A DNA stretch of 64,000 bases, taken from contig NZ_JARWNX010000061.1 of the NCBI RefSeq assembly GCF_029868385.1, forward strand, positions 124,001 through 188,000, in the 5' to 3' direction. A program made the translations under genes and the position numbers. The notes under the pieces are model-generated. The model made no database searches and had not been told where the DNA came from. It saw only the letters and a list, made by a program, of their open reading frames with translations. This document shows, one piece after another, positions 43,013 to 51,852 of this stretch. The DNA comes from Nocardia cyriacigeorgica (lineage in GTDB: Bacteria; Actinomycetota; Actinomycetes; Mycobacteriales; Mycobacteriaceae). Each line of letters starts with the position of its first letter. Position 1 is the first letter of the stretch.

Positions 43013-43795
43013 TCAGCGAACGTGTGCCACAAACGCTTTCGTTCGGGGATGAACGGGGTTGTCCAAGACCTGGTGCGGCGGGCCCTGTTCGATGATGCGG
43101 CCCGCGTCCAGCAGCACGATGGTGTCGGCGATCTCGCGGGCGAACCCCATTTCGTGGGTGACGATCACCAGGGTGGCGCCGTCGCGGGCGAGCCCTCGGA
43201 TGACGTCGAGCACCTCACCGACGAGTTCGGGATCGAGGGCGGAGGTGGGTTCATCGAAGAGGATCACCTTCGGTCGCAGCGCCAGGGCCCGCGCGATCGC
43301 TACTCGCTGCTGCTGGCCGCCCGACAATTGACGTGGATAGGCGGCGGCTCTGTCGGCCAGGCCGACCCGATCGAGCAGTTCCAGCGCGAGGGTCCGCGCC
43401 TCGGCGCGGGTCCTGCCCTGAGCCGCGACCGGAGCCAGTGCGACATTCTCGGCCACGGTCAGATGCGGAAACAGGTTGAAGTTCTGGAAGACGAAACCGA
43501 TCCTGGACCGCTGCCGCAGGATCTCCCGCTCCCGGAGTTCGTGCAGCTTGCCGCCCTTGCGCCGGTAGCCGACCAGTTCACCGCCCACCCGCACCGTGCC
43601 CGCGTCGACCTTCTCCAGATGGTTGACCACCCGCAGCAGGGTGGATTTCCCCGATCCCGACGGCCCGAGAATCACGGTGACCTCGCCGGGCCGCACCGCC
43701 AGATCGATACCGCGTAATACCTCGACGCCCGAATAGGCCTTGCGGATACCGCGTAGTTCCACGGCATATTCGGAGGTGGTTGCCGTTTCGGTCAT
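43013..43795 (-). CDS. Amino-acid ABC transporter ATPase
   Basis: 260 aa. Walker A GPSGSGKSTLLRVVNHLEKV, Q-loop FVFQNFNLFPHLTV, signature QLSGGQQQRVAIARAL, Walker B KVILFDEPTSALDPEL and H-loop VIVTHEMGFA, the exact pattern of GlnQ/TcyN-type ATPases for polar amino acids. Start overlaps the permease stop by 4 nt (ATGA), giving translational coupling. Under control of the leader riboswitch at 44764-44852. Confidence 0.95.
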   Translation of the reverse strand: MTETATTSEYAVELRGIRKAYSGVEVLRGIDLAVRPGEVTVILGPSGSGKSTLLRVVNHLEKVDAGTVRVGGELVGYRRKGGKLHELREREILRQRSRIGFVFQNFNLFPHLTVAENVALAPVAAQGRTRAEARTLALELLDRVGLADRAAAYPRQLSGGQQQRVAIARALALRPKVILFDEPTSALDPELVGEVLDVIRGLARDGATLVIVTHEMGFAREIADTIVLLDAGRIIEQGPPHQVLDNPVHPRTKAFVAHVR

Positions 43796-44748
43796 CGGCG
43801 CTCCTTGGTGATCTCGGCGATCGTGCCGCGCACGCGTTGGAGCGGCGTCGGGGGAAGTTCTCGCTGACTGCCCTTCGCGAAATGCCGTTCGATGTAGTAC
43901 TGGGCGACGGTGAGAATCGTGGTGAGCACGATGTACCAGACCGTCGCCACCATCAGCAGCGGCACCACCCTGCCGTTACGGCCGAAGATCACCTGCACCT
44001 GATAGAACAGCTCGGCGATCGCCATCACCGATACGATCGAGGTGCCCTTGAACAGGCTGATCACCTCGTTGACCGCATTGGGCAGGATACCGCGCATCGC
44101 CTGCGGCGCAACGATCGTGAAGAACTGCCGGTGCCACGGGAGTCCGAGCGATGTGGCGGCCTCCACCTGGCCGGGATCGACGGAAATGATTCCCGCCCTG
44201 ATGATCTCGGCCGCGTAGGCAGCCTGATGCAGGGCCAATCCGATGACCGCGGCGGTGAATCCGCTGATCACACCGTTGACATCGAAGCTGATGAAGCCGG
44301 GACCGAACGGGATGCCGAGGGTCAGGGTGCGGTAGAGGTAGGCGATATTGAACCAGAACAGCAGCTGCACGATCAGTGGGATCGAGCGGAACGCCCAGAT
44401 GTAGGTCCACGAGATCACTTGCAGCACCGGATTGTGCGACAGTCGACCGATCGCCAGCCAGATGCCGAGGAAGAACCCGGCAAGCGTCCCGTACAGGGTC
44501 AGTTCCACGGTCACCCGCAGCGCTTTCAGGACGGCGTCGGCGGTGAAATAGTCGGCGAATGTCGGCCAGTCCCAACCCGGATTGGTGACCAGCCCGTGCA
44601 CGAACTGCGCGACCAGCACCAACGCGACGGCGGCCACCACCCAGCGCAACGGATGCCAGGTCCGCGCCACCGGCAGGGCATCGTCATCGGGCTCGGCCAT
44701 CCGTGCCTGTTCCGGGTCGGCGGCCTCGACCCCGGCGACTGTGCTCAT
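43792..44748 (-). CDS. Amino-acid ABC transporter permease
   Basis: 318 aa of the HisMQ type: VLKALRVTVELTLYGTLAGF at the start of the transmembrane domain, WAFRSIPLIVQLLFWFNIAY, and the EAA loop VEAATSLGLPWHRQFFTIVA with APQAMRGILPNAVNEVISLF. About five to six helices follow an N-terminal cytosolic stretch. First gene of the operon; its GGAGG (44761-44765) overlaps the 3' strand of riboswitch helix P1, so ligand binding may hide the ribosome binding site. Confidence 0.93.
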   Translation of the reverse strand: MSTVAGVEAADPEQARMAEPDDDALPVARTWHPLRWVVAAVALVLVAQFVHGLVTNPGWDWPTFADYFTADAVLKALRVTVELTLYGTLAGFFLGIWLAIGRLSHNPVLQVISWTYIWAFRSIPLIVQLLFWFNIAYLYRTLTLGIPFGPGFISFDVNGVISGFTAAVIGLALHQAAYAAEIIRAGIISVDPGQVEAATSLGLPWHRQFFTIVAPQAMRGILPNAVNEVISLFKGTSIVSVMAIAELFYQVQVIFGRNGRVVPLLMVATVWYIVLTTILTVAQYYIERHFAKGSQRELPPTPLQRVRGTIAEITKERR

Positions 44749-44763
44749 GAAATGCTCGATCCT

Positions 44764-44852
44764 CCATCGGTCCTGGCGGTAGCACCCGCACCCAGGGGTT
44801 CGGGGGGTTGCTGCGGTCTCGTCGAGCCAGGTCTCTCGGCCGCTCTGGATGG
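44764..44852 (-). promoter_or_regulatory. SAM (S-box) riboswitch in leader of amino-acid ABC operon
   Basis: On the reverse strand the leader contains the S-box core: AGAGCGGCCGAGAGACCTGG, then CTCGACGAGACCGCAGCAAC and, after a variable helix, GGGTGCTACCGCCAGGACCG. Helix P1 pairs CCATC (44852-44848) with GATGG (44768-44764). A -10-like TACAGT (44865-44860) would start transcription about where P1 begins. The element ends at the ribosome binding site of the permease gene, suggesting SAM-dependent repression of translation. S-box elements control methionine/cysteine genes in known cases. Confidence 0.85.
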
Positions 44853-45104
44853 TGAGGCCACTGTAGGAGCGCGGGCGGATCGCTGTCGCGGGTCACGATC
44901 AGCCTGAGTTCAATCGATGACACCGCCGCCTGGTCGAGTGCTGGCGCGCGGCGCCAGCAGTTTCGATCACGCCGCGCCGAACTCTCCCCGCTGCTGGCAC
45001 GTCTCGGTACCTTCGCCACTCCGGCCGATCACACGATCACCCCAGCACGGCCGAGGTGAGGAGAGTGTCGTGGCCGACCTTGGCCCGAGAGAAGGCGGTG
45101 GCCG

Positions 45105-45983
45105 ATGACCGCGGCGACCGACACGGCGGATGCGCCCGCGCTGACAGATCCGGTCCCGACCGCGCGGCGGAACGCCCGTGGCCGGTTGCGTCCCGCGCTG
45201 ACACGGGTCACCGCGCTCGCATTCGTGCTCGCGCTCTGGATTCTGATCACCGCGGGCGGGCTGGTCGACCCGTTGTATCTGCCGTCGCCGCGCGCGGTAT
45301 GGGATGCGTTCGTACGGGCCAACACCAGGCACCAGATCGCGCCGGGGATCGATCGCACCGTGATCGGTGAGCAGAACTATTACCTATGGGAGCATCTGGT
45401 CGCCAGCTTGCAGCGCATCGGCGCCGGAGTCGGGGCGGCCATCGTGATCGGACCACTCGTCGGGTTCGTGATGGGCATGCTGGCGCCGGTGCGGCTGATC
45501 ACCGAGCCGATCCTGAACTTTCTGCGTTCCCTGCCGCCGCTGGGATATATCGGTTTGCTGATCGTATGGTTCGGCATCGGTGATCTGTCGAAGATCTGGC
45601 TGCTGTTCCTCGCGGCGTTCCCACCGATCGCCATTGCCACGCTGAACGGTGTGGCCGGGGTGAAACAGGACTATCTCGATGCCGCGCGGTCGCTGGGCGC
45701 CGGTCGGGTGCAGGTCATCGCGCAGGTGGTGATGCCAGCGACTTTGCCCGAGGTGATCGGCGGGATCCGCATCGCCACCGCCTTCGCCTGGACCACCGTG
45801 GTGGCCGCCGAACTCAACAACGGCATTCCCGGCATCGGCGGGCTCGCCTATATCTCCGGTACGCAACTCGATACGCCGTTGACCATCGCCTGCATCATCG
45901 TCATCGGGTGCGCGGCCTTGGTCCTCGATTCGATTCTGAAGGTCGTCGGTGACGTCGTCGTCCCGTGGAAAGGCAAGGCATGA
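45105..45983 (+). CDS. Sulfonate/taurine-type ABC permease (SsuC/TauC family)
   Basis: 292 aa. PF00528 permease of the nitrate/sulfonate/taurine group: ALAFVLALWILITAGGLVDP near the N-terminus, NFLRSLPPLGYIGLLIVWFG, and the EAA loop DAARSLGAGRVQVIAQVVMP. Six helices. ATG 45105 follows GAGAAGGCGG. First gene of a three-gene operon with overlapping ATGA junctions, divergent from the S-box amino-acid operon 357 bp away. No S-box was found on this side. Confidence 0.92.
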   Translation: MTAATDTADAPALTDPVPTARRNARGRLRPALTRVTALAFVLALWILITAGGLVDPLYLPSPRAVWDAFVRANTRHQIAPGIDRTVIGEQNYYLWEHLVASLQRIGAGVGAAIVIGPLVGFVMGMLAPVRLITEPILNFLRSLPPLGYIGLLIVWFGIGDLSKIWLLFLAAFPPIAIATLNGVAGVKQDYLDAARSLGAGRVQVIAQVVMPATLPEVIGGIRIATAFAWTTVVAAELNNGIPGIGGLAYISGTQLDTPLTIACIIVIGCAALVLDSILKVVGDVVVPWKGKA

Positions 45984-47041
45984 CAGGCATATTCCGCACG
46001 GTCCTCGCGCTGGTCTGCGCTCTCGTCGCGGCCGCGACGGCCGGATGCGTGGAATCGGGCCGCAGCGATACCGGTGCGTCGAACACCGTGACGGCCTGCC
46101 CCTTCGCGCCGGATCTGACCATCACCGCCGAGGTTCGCATCGGCTATCAGGCGATCCCCAACGCGGACCTGTACGTCAAGGACCAGGGGCTGCTCCAGGT
46201 GTGCGCACCGAACGCGAGAATCACCTGGAGCCGGTTCTCCTCCGGCGCCGATGTGGTTCAGGCGTTCGGGGCGGGAAGTATCGATATCGGCACGCTCGGA
46301 TCGAGTCCGGCCACCAAAGCGCTGTCGGCGCCGCTGAATCTGCCGGTGCGGGTGCTGTGGATCCACGATGTCATCGGGACGTCGGAAGCGCTGGTGGTCA
46401 AGGATCCGTCGATCACCTCGATCGAGGGGCTGCGAGGTCAGCGGATCGCGACCCCGTTCGGCAGTACCGCGCACTACAGTCTGCTCGCGGCGTTGGACCG
46501 GGCGGGCGTGGCCGGTGCGGTGAATCTGATCAATATGCAGCCGGACGCGATTCCCGGTGCGTGGAGCGGCGACCAGATCGATGCCGCGTGGGTATGGGAT
46601 CCGACGCTGTCGACACTCACCGCGGCGGGCGGCAAGGCGATACTGTCCAGCGCCGATACCGCGGCCGAGGGCGCACCCACCTTCGATCTCGCCGCGGCGA
46701 CCACGACCTTCCTCGAGCAGCAGGGCCCCTTCGCGGCGGTATGGGCGAAAGCGCAGGCCCATGCGGTCGATCGGTTACGTGAGGATCCCGGTACCGCGGC
46801 GGTGTCGGTCGGTGCGCAGCTCGGTATCGAGCCCGCGGTCGCACAAGCGCAGCTGGCCGGATACACCTACCCGACCGCCGCCGAGCAGGCCGGACCACGG
46901 TATCTCGGTGGTGGGTTCGCCGACGATCTGCACAGGACCGCCCAATTCCTGCTCGGTCAGGGCGGTGTCGCGGCGGTCGGCAGCAGGCAGGACTACGGCG
47001 CGGCCATCTACCCGGACGCGGCTCGGGCGGCGACGATATGA
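45980..47041 (+). CDS. Sulfonate/taurine ABC substrate-binding lipoprotein (TauA-like)
   Basis: 353 aa. Lipobox at ALVAAATAGC; then EVRIGYQAIPNADLYVKDQG, SRFSSGADVVQAFGAGSIDI and GTLGSSPATKALSAPLNLPV, the usual layout of TauA/SsuA-type proteins (N-P-D/E before the lobe switch). The following WIHDVIGTSEALVVKDPSIT fits the taurine branch, in which this His-Asp segment is common. Start ATG 45980 overlaps the permease stop by 4 nt, and its own stop overlaps the ATPase start by 4 nt. Confidence 0.9.
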   Translation: MTGIFRTVLALVCALVAAATAGCVESGRSDTGASNTVTACPFAPDLTITAEVRIGYQAIPNADLYVKDQGLLQVCAPNARITWSRFSSGADVVQAFGAGSIDIGTLGSSPATKALSAPLNLPVRVLWIHDVIGTSEALVVKDPSITSIEGLRGQRIATPFGSTAHYSLLAALDRAGVAGAVNLINMQPDAIPGAWSGDQIDAAWVWDPTLSTLTAAGGKAILSSADTAAEGAPTFDLAAATTTFLEQQGPFAAVWAKAQAHAVDRLREDPGTAAVSVGAQLGIEPAVAQAQLAGYTYPTAAEQAGPRYLGGGFADDLHRTAQFLLGQGGVAAVGSRQDYGAAIYPDAARAATI

Positions 47042-47829
47042 CCGTTCCCGAGGGGCATCGCATCACGCTGTCCGCAGTGACCAAGAGCTATCCGGGCGAC
47101 AACGGCGCCACCCTGGTGCTCGCACCCACCGATCTCACCATCGAGGTCGGCGAATTCCTCTGTGTCGTAGGACCTTCCGGCTGCGGTAAATCGACCCTGC
47201 TCAATATCCTCGCGGGATTTCTCGAGCCCTCCGAGGGCGTGGTGCGGGTCGGTGACCGGCCGATCACCGGCCCGGACCCGGAGCGCGGGGTCGTCTTCCA
47301 ACAGCCGACGCTGTATCCCTGGCTGTCGGTGCGACGCAATGTCGAATTCGGTCCGAAGCTGCGCGGTATCCCCCGAGCCGATCGAGCAGCCGCGGCCGAC
47401 CGGCTGCTGAACATGGTCGGGCTCGACCACCTCGGTGACCGACGGCCCTATGAGCTGTCCGGTGGGCAACAGCAGCGCGCCCAGATCGCGCGGGTGCTGA
47501 TCAACGATCCGCGAATCATTCTCATGGACGAGCCTTTCGGTGCGCTGGACGCGCTGACCAGGGAGAAACTCCAGGGCGAGCTGCTGGCGCTGTGGCGGGA
47601 GCGACGTAAGACCGTCCTGTTCGTGACCCACAGCATCGATGAGGCGCTGCTGCTCGGCACCCGGGTGATCGTCATGGGTACGCGACCGGGGCGCATCATC
47701 TACGACGAACCGACCGCGTTCAAGGACGCCCTCGGCGACGCACCGTTCACGGCGGCGCGGGCCGAGCCGGGGTTCACGACCATGCGTGATGAGGTCGCCG
47801 CGCACATCTACAGTGCACACGCGACCTGA
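47038..47829 (+). CDS. Sulfonate/taurine ABC ATPase (TauB/SsuB-like)
   Basis: 263 aa. Walker A GPSGCGKSTLLNILAGFLEP, Q-loop VVFQQPTLYPWLSV, signature YELSGGQQQRAQIARVL, Walker B IILMDEPFGALDALTREKL and H-loop VLFVTHSIDEALLL, as in TauB and SsuB. Third gene of the operon, 4-nt overlap with the binding protein. The convergent molybdopterin oxidoreductase ends 13 bp beyond. Confidence 0.95.
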   Translation: MTVPEGHRITLSAVTKSYPGDNGATLVLAPTDLTIEVGEFLCVVGPSGCGKSTLLNILAGFLEPSEGVVRVGDRPITGPDPERGVVFQQPTLYPWLSVRRNVEFGPKLRGIPRADRAAAADRLLNMVGLDHLGDRRPYELSGGQQQRAQIARVLINDPRIILMDEPFGALDALTREKLQGELLALWRERRKTVLFVTHSIDEALLLGTRVIVMGTRPGRIIYDEPTAFKDALGDAPFTAARAEPGFTTMRDEVAAHIYSAHAT

Positions 47830-47842
47830 GTAACACGCGGAC

Positions 47843-50197
47843 TCACTCGGTCGGGTCGGAGTCCACTCCCCCGGCACGCTCGGATGAGCGTTGGACCCGC
47901 ACCGTCAGATTCTTCATGATCGGCTGATCGCTCTGGGTGCTGAAATCCCCGATCGCGCACAGCACATTCATTTCCGGCATATACCCGGCGGCGCAGCCCG
48001 GCGGGATGTCGTACGGGATGACTTTGTAGTTGCGCAGTGATCGAGTACTGCCGTCACGGGCGATGCTGGTGATATCGACCTCGTCGAACTGCCGCAGCCC
48101 GCGTTCGCGCATATCGTCGGCGTTCATGAAGATGAGGGTGCGCAGATTCTTCACACCGCGGTAGCGGTCGTTATCGGAGTAGATGGTGGTGTTCCACTGA
48201 TCGTGGGAGCGCATGGTCGCCAGGGTCAGTGTGCCCGGTTCGCGGATCAGGTCGGGTAGTGCGGCTGCGGAGAATTCGGCGCGGCCCGAGGGGGTGCCGA
48301 ACACCAGTTCGCGGGCGGGTTGGCGGATTCGGAACCCGAGCGGCAACCGGACGCGGCGGTTGAAATCCTCGAAGCCGTCGAGCACCTGGGCCATCGTGTC
48401 GCGAATCCGGTCGTAATCCTCGACATAACGCTCCCACGGTGTGGCACTGGCGGGCAGCGCGGCGCGGGCGATCCCGGCGATGATCGCGGGTTCGGACATC
48501 AGATGCGGTGAGGCGGGCTTCTTCATGCCCTTGGACAGATGCACCATGCTCATCGAGTCCTCCACCGAGGTCTCCTGGATACCGCCGCGCTGCTCGTCCT
48601 TCTCGGTGCGGCCGAGGCACGGCAGAATCACCGCCCGTGTGCCGTGAACGAGATGGCTGCGGTTGAGTTTCGTGCTGACCTGCACCGTCAGCGCACAGTT
48701 GCGCAGCGCGTCGAAGGTGTAGGCGGTGTCGGGAGCGGCGATGGCGAAATTACCGCCCATACCGACGAATACCCGCACCGTCCCCGCGTGCATCCCGTCG
48801 ATGGTCGCCACGGTGTCCAGGCCGTGGTCGCGCGGCGGATCGATACCGCACACCTGCGCCAACCGGTCCAGGAAGGCCGCGGTGGGACGGTGATCGATAC
48901 CGCAGGTGCGGTTGCCCTGCACATTGCTGTGACCACGCACCGGCGAGGGCCCCGCCCCTTCCCGGCCCAGATTGCCGCGCAACAACAGCAGATTCACGAT
49001 CTCGCGAACCGTGTCGACGCCGTGCTCGTGCTGGGTGATGCCGAGGCACCAGCTGATGATGCTGCGGTCGGCGTCGCAGTACACCCGCGCCGCCTTCCTG
49101 ATCTCGGCCACCGCCACCCCGGACTGCTGTTCGATCTCGGTCCACGAGGTCGCCGCGCAGATCGCGCGATAGTCCTCGAAACCGGCGGTGTAGCGGTCGA
49201 TGAATTCGATGTCGAGCGCCTTGGGATTCGACTGTGCCTCTTCCAGCACGGCTTTCGCCATCCCGCGCACCAGCGCCATATCGCCGCCGATCCGTGGTTG
49301 CAGATTCAGCGAGCTGGTCGGCGTGGCGCGGAAGGTGGCCATGTCCAGGAAGTCGTGCGGAATGATCGCGCGGCGGGCGGCGGCTTCGACCAGCGGGTTG
49401 ACATGCACGATCTGCGCACCACGCTTATGCGCCTCGACCAGTGCGGTCAACATGCGCGGCGCGTTGGAGGCCGCGTTGACCCCGAGGATGAACAGCGCGT
49501 CGGTGGTCTCCCAATCCACGAGGTCGACAGTGCCCTTGCCGGTGCCGAGCGCGGCCTGCAAGGCGCGGCCGCTCGCCTCATGACACATGTTCGAGCAGTC
49601 GGGCAGATTGTTGGTGCCGAGTTCGCGGGCCAGCAGCTGATACAGGAACGTCGCCTCGTTGCCGAGCCGGCCGGAGGTGTAGAAGGCGGCCTGGTTCGGG
49701 TCGTCGAGTTCGCGCAGGGTGCGCCCGATCAGTTCGAAGGCCTCCGGCCAGCTGATCGGGAGGTAGCGGTCGGTGGCGGGGTCGTAGCTCATCGGCTCGG
49801 TGAGCCTGCCCTGGTTCTCCAGGTCGAGTTCGCTCCATCCCGACAGTTCCGCCACCGTATGCGCGGCGAAGAACTCGCGGTCGACGCGTTTGTGCGTCAT
49901 CTCCCAGGCGACGTGTTTGATGCCGTTCTCGCAGATGTCGAGGTGCAGGCCCTTCATATCGTCGGGCCAGGCGCAGCCGGGACAGTCGAAGCCGCCGTCC
50001 TCGTGATTCATCTTCAGGATCGCGTGCGGGCCCGCGATGCCCTCACCCTCGCGCGCGAGGAACCGGGTGACGCTCTTGGCGGCGCCCCATCCGGCGGCCG
50101 GGTGATGGTAGGGGCGGAATTCGGGCTCGGCTCGCTCGTCACGACCTCGGCTCGGGCCGGTGTCCGCATCGGAGTGTCCGCGCGCGGTATCGGTCAT
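47843..50197 (-). CDS. YdeP/FdhF-like molybdopterin oxidoreductase
   Basis: 784 aa from ATG 50197. Mo-bisPGD oxidoreductase of the YdeP group: NLPDCSNMCHEASGRALQAA (the Asp/Cys-bearing region near the Mo site), CPGCAWPDDMKGLHLDICE at the N-terminus in place of the normal 4Fe-4S motif, LGITQHEHGVDTVREIVNLL, GAGPSPVRGHSNVQGNRTCG and the C-terminal TLTLATMRSHDQWNTTIYSD (MopB_CT). The [4Fe-4S] cysteine array of formate dehydrogenases is incomplete. In E. coli YdeP contributes to acid resistance; its substrate is unknown. A LysR gene lies 1.6 kb away beyond the FUSC gene. Confidence 0.9.
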   Translation of the reverse strand: MTDTARGHSDADTGPSRGRDERAEPEFRPYHHPAAGWGAAKSVTRFLAREGEGIAGPHAILKMNHEDGGFDCPGCAWPDDMKGLHLDICENGIKHVAWEMTHKRVDREFFAAHTVAELSGWSELDLENQGRLTEPMSYDPATDRYLPISWPEAFELIGRTLRELDDPNQAAFYTSGRLGNEATFLYQLLARELGTNNLPDCSNMCHEASGRALQAALGTGKGTVDLVDWETTDALFILGVNAASNAPRMLTALVEAHKRGAQIVHVNPLVEAAARRAIIPHDFLDMATFRATPTSSLNLQPRIGGDMALVRGMAKAVLEEAQSNPKALDIEFIDRYTAGFEDYRAICAATSWTEIEQQSGVAVAEIRKAARVYCDADRSIISWCLGITQHEHGVDTVREIVNLLLLRGNLGREGAGPSPVRGHSNVQGNRTCGIDHRPTAAFLDRLAQVCGIDPPRDHGLDTVATIDGMHAGTVRVFVGMGGNFAIAAPDTAYTFDALRNCALTVQVSTKLNRSHLVHGTRAVILPCLGRTEKDEQRGGIQETSVEDSMSMVHLSKGMKKPASPHLMSEPAIIAGIARAALPASATPWERYVEDYDRIRDTMAQVLDGFEDFNRRVRLPLGFRIRQPARELVFGTPSGRAEFSAAALPDLIREPGTLTLATMRSHDQWNTTIYSDNDRYRGVKNLRTLIFMNADDMRERGLRQFDEVDITSIARDGSTRSLRNYKVIPYDIPPGCAAGYMPEMNVLCAIGDFSTQSDQPIMKNLTVRVQRSSERAGGVDSDPTE

Positions 50198-50587
50198 GAC
50201 GCATCCCTTTCGACGATTCCGACATCCGGTTCTCACGATCGAGAAGTGCGAAGCTCACCACTGTCCTACGACCAGATTCTCGTTGCGATCGGACGCGACC
50301 ACAACGCCGACACCGGATCGAATTACGGTCGGATGCGGAACGGAAGCCCGCAGTGCTGACCAGTGTCGCGCGTGGGCGCCGACCACGTCCAAGACGAGAT
50401 TCCGACCGGTCGATAAGCCGCACCTATCATCGCCGCTCTTGGCCGATATCCGCGCGTGAACGCGCAGAACAGCTGGTTGACGGGCCGCGGACGGCTCGGG
50501 CAGGCTGAGCACTCGGCCGAGGAAACGCTTCGCGACCGGGCGCCACACCATATTTGCTCGCACCCGCGACCGAGCTTCGGAGGGACC
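50198..50587 (+). other. Divergent gap between oxidoreductase and FUSC genes
   Basis: 390 bp with no recognisable gene. The frame of the FUSC protein stays open to 50456 but lacks coding features upstream of TTG 50588. No clear operator was seen. Confidence 0.45.
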
Positions 50588-51817
50588 TTGCGCACCACGC
50601 GACAACGGCCGCGTCCGATGCTGCGGCAGCTCACCACCGAGATCGACCATCTGCCCGCCGCCCGTGTGTTCGTCGGCCTCGCGATACCCGGTCTGCTGCT
50701 GATCGCGCTCGGACGCACCGATCTGCTCATCTACGCGGTGTTCGGTTCCTTCACCGGAATGTACGGGTTCGCCGAAGCGCCGCGCCTGCGAATGATCCAC
50801 CAACTGGAGGCCTCGGCGCTGCTGGTCGGTGGTGTCGGTGCGGGCATCGTCTTCGCTCGTCTGCACGCACCGGCCTGGCTGCTGGTCCCGGCGGTGGCGA
50901 TCTTCGCGGCGGTGTGGTCACCGATCACCGACCGGCTCGGGCTGCGGCCGGAGGGCCCCTTCTTCGGCATCTTCGCCTTCGGCGCCATCGCGATGGTGGC
51001 GGGCGGCCAGGACGACCCCGCGCTGGCGTTGCTGATCTGCGCCGCGGCGGCCGGACTGTGCGTCGTGGTCGGCTACCTCGATGCGAGACGCCGCCCACGC
51101 GGCGCCGAAACCCCCGCGACGCCGTCGCGCCGGACCGCAAGCGCCTCGCTCGTACAGGCCGCCCGCTACGCCACGGCCATCGCGGTGGCGGGCGGGATCG
51201 GCCTGCTGCTCGGTGTCGGTCATGCCAATTGGGCGATGGCGGGCGCCGCGGTACCGCTGGTGGCGGCCGATCGCCGGGGCGGAGTCCAGCGTGGGGTGCA
51301 CCGGGTCGTCGGCACCTTCGCGGGTCTCGCGGTGACCGCTCCCCTGCTGATCCCCGGACCGAGTCCGACCGTGCTCGCGCTGGCGATCATCGCGCTGCTG
51401 TATCCGACGGAACTGTTCATGGCCCGCCACTACGCGGTGGCGCTCGGCTTCTTCACGCCGCTGATCATGCTCATGACCGAGCTGGCCGATCCGACCGATC
51501 CCATGACCATGCTCGGCGACCGCGCCGTCGACACGCTGCTCGGCGTCACGGTCGGGGTCGCCGTGGCGCTGCTCATCCACAACGCCGCCACGCCGCCCGC
51601 CGTCGAGCCGACCGTATGCGAATTCGCGCATACTGGCGCCATGACTTCCGATAACGATGCCTGGTACTACTGTCTCGAACACCATCGCGCCGAACAGGGC
51701 AAGAACTGCTGGGTCGGCGACCGGATGGGGCCGTACCCCGACCAGGCGACCGCCGAGAACGCCCTGGAGATCGCCAAGGCCCGCAATCGCATCGCCGATG
51801 CACAGGATGAGGACTGA
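50588..51817 (+). CDS. FUSC-type membrane protein read through into small actinobacterial protein
   Basis: About 409 aa from TTG 50588 (GGAGGG directly upstream). Residues 1-350 hold about ten membrane helices typical of FUSC/aromatic-acid-exporter-like proteins: DLLIYAVFGSFTGMYGFAEA, SALLVGGVGAGIVFARLHAP, and later HRVVGTFAGLAVTAPLLIPG. There is no stop codon after this domain: the frame continues through TVCEFAHTGAMTSDNDAWYY to a complete small protein (EQGKNCWVGDRMGPYPDQAT) that in other actinomycetes is an independent gene. Either a real fusion or an upstream gene that has lost its stop; see the internal start entry. Confidence 0.8.
   Translation: MRTTRQRPRPMLRQLTTEIDHLPAARVFVGLAIPGLLLIALGRTDLLIYAVFGSFTGMYGFAEAPRLRMIHQLEASALLVGGVGAGIVFARLHAPAWLLVPAVAIFAAVWSPITDRLGLRPEGPFFGIFAFGAIAMVAGGQDDPALALLICAAAAGLCVVVGYLDARRRPRGAETPATPSRRTASASLVQAARYATAIAVAGGIGLLLGVGHANWAMAGAAVPLVAADRRGGVQRGVHRVVGTFAGLAVTAPLLIPGPSPTVLALAIIALLYPTELFMARHYAVALGFFTPLIMLMTELADPTDPMTMLGDRAVDTLLGVTVGVAVALLIHNAATPPAVEPTVCEFAHTGAMTSDNDAWYYCLEHHRAEQGKNCWVGDRMGPYPDQATAENALEIAKARNRIADAQDED
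51641..51817 (+). CDS. Internal small protein start (58 aa) within FUSC frame
   Basis: ATG 51641 begins a self-contained 58-aa protein (MTSDNDAWYYCLEHHRAEQG through RMGPYPDQATAENALEIAKA), a widespread short actinobacterial protein with a W-Y-Y-C-L and G-P-Y-P-D-x-A-T core. A -10-like CATACT lies 7 nt upstream, fitting leaderless transcription. It is in frame with the FUSC domain, so it may be made both as a fusion tail and as a free protein. Function unknown. Confidence 0.5.
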   Translation: MTSDNDAWYYCLEHHRAEQGKNCWVGDRMGPYPDQATAENALEIAKARNRIADAQDED

Positions 51818-51852
51818 GCCGCCGCGAGACCGGCGACGTGGTCGAATAGCCC

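Noticed and set aside
44960..45104. Second riboswitch before the sulfonate operon
   Set aside because: Inverted repeats exist but the S-box core (GAGAGA, CAACC, GTGCTA) is absent.
48539..50359. 606-aa forward frame
   Set aside because: Exact antisense of the molybdopterin oxidoreductase, Val/Arg/Gly-rich, no motifs.
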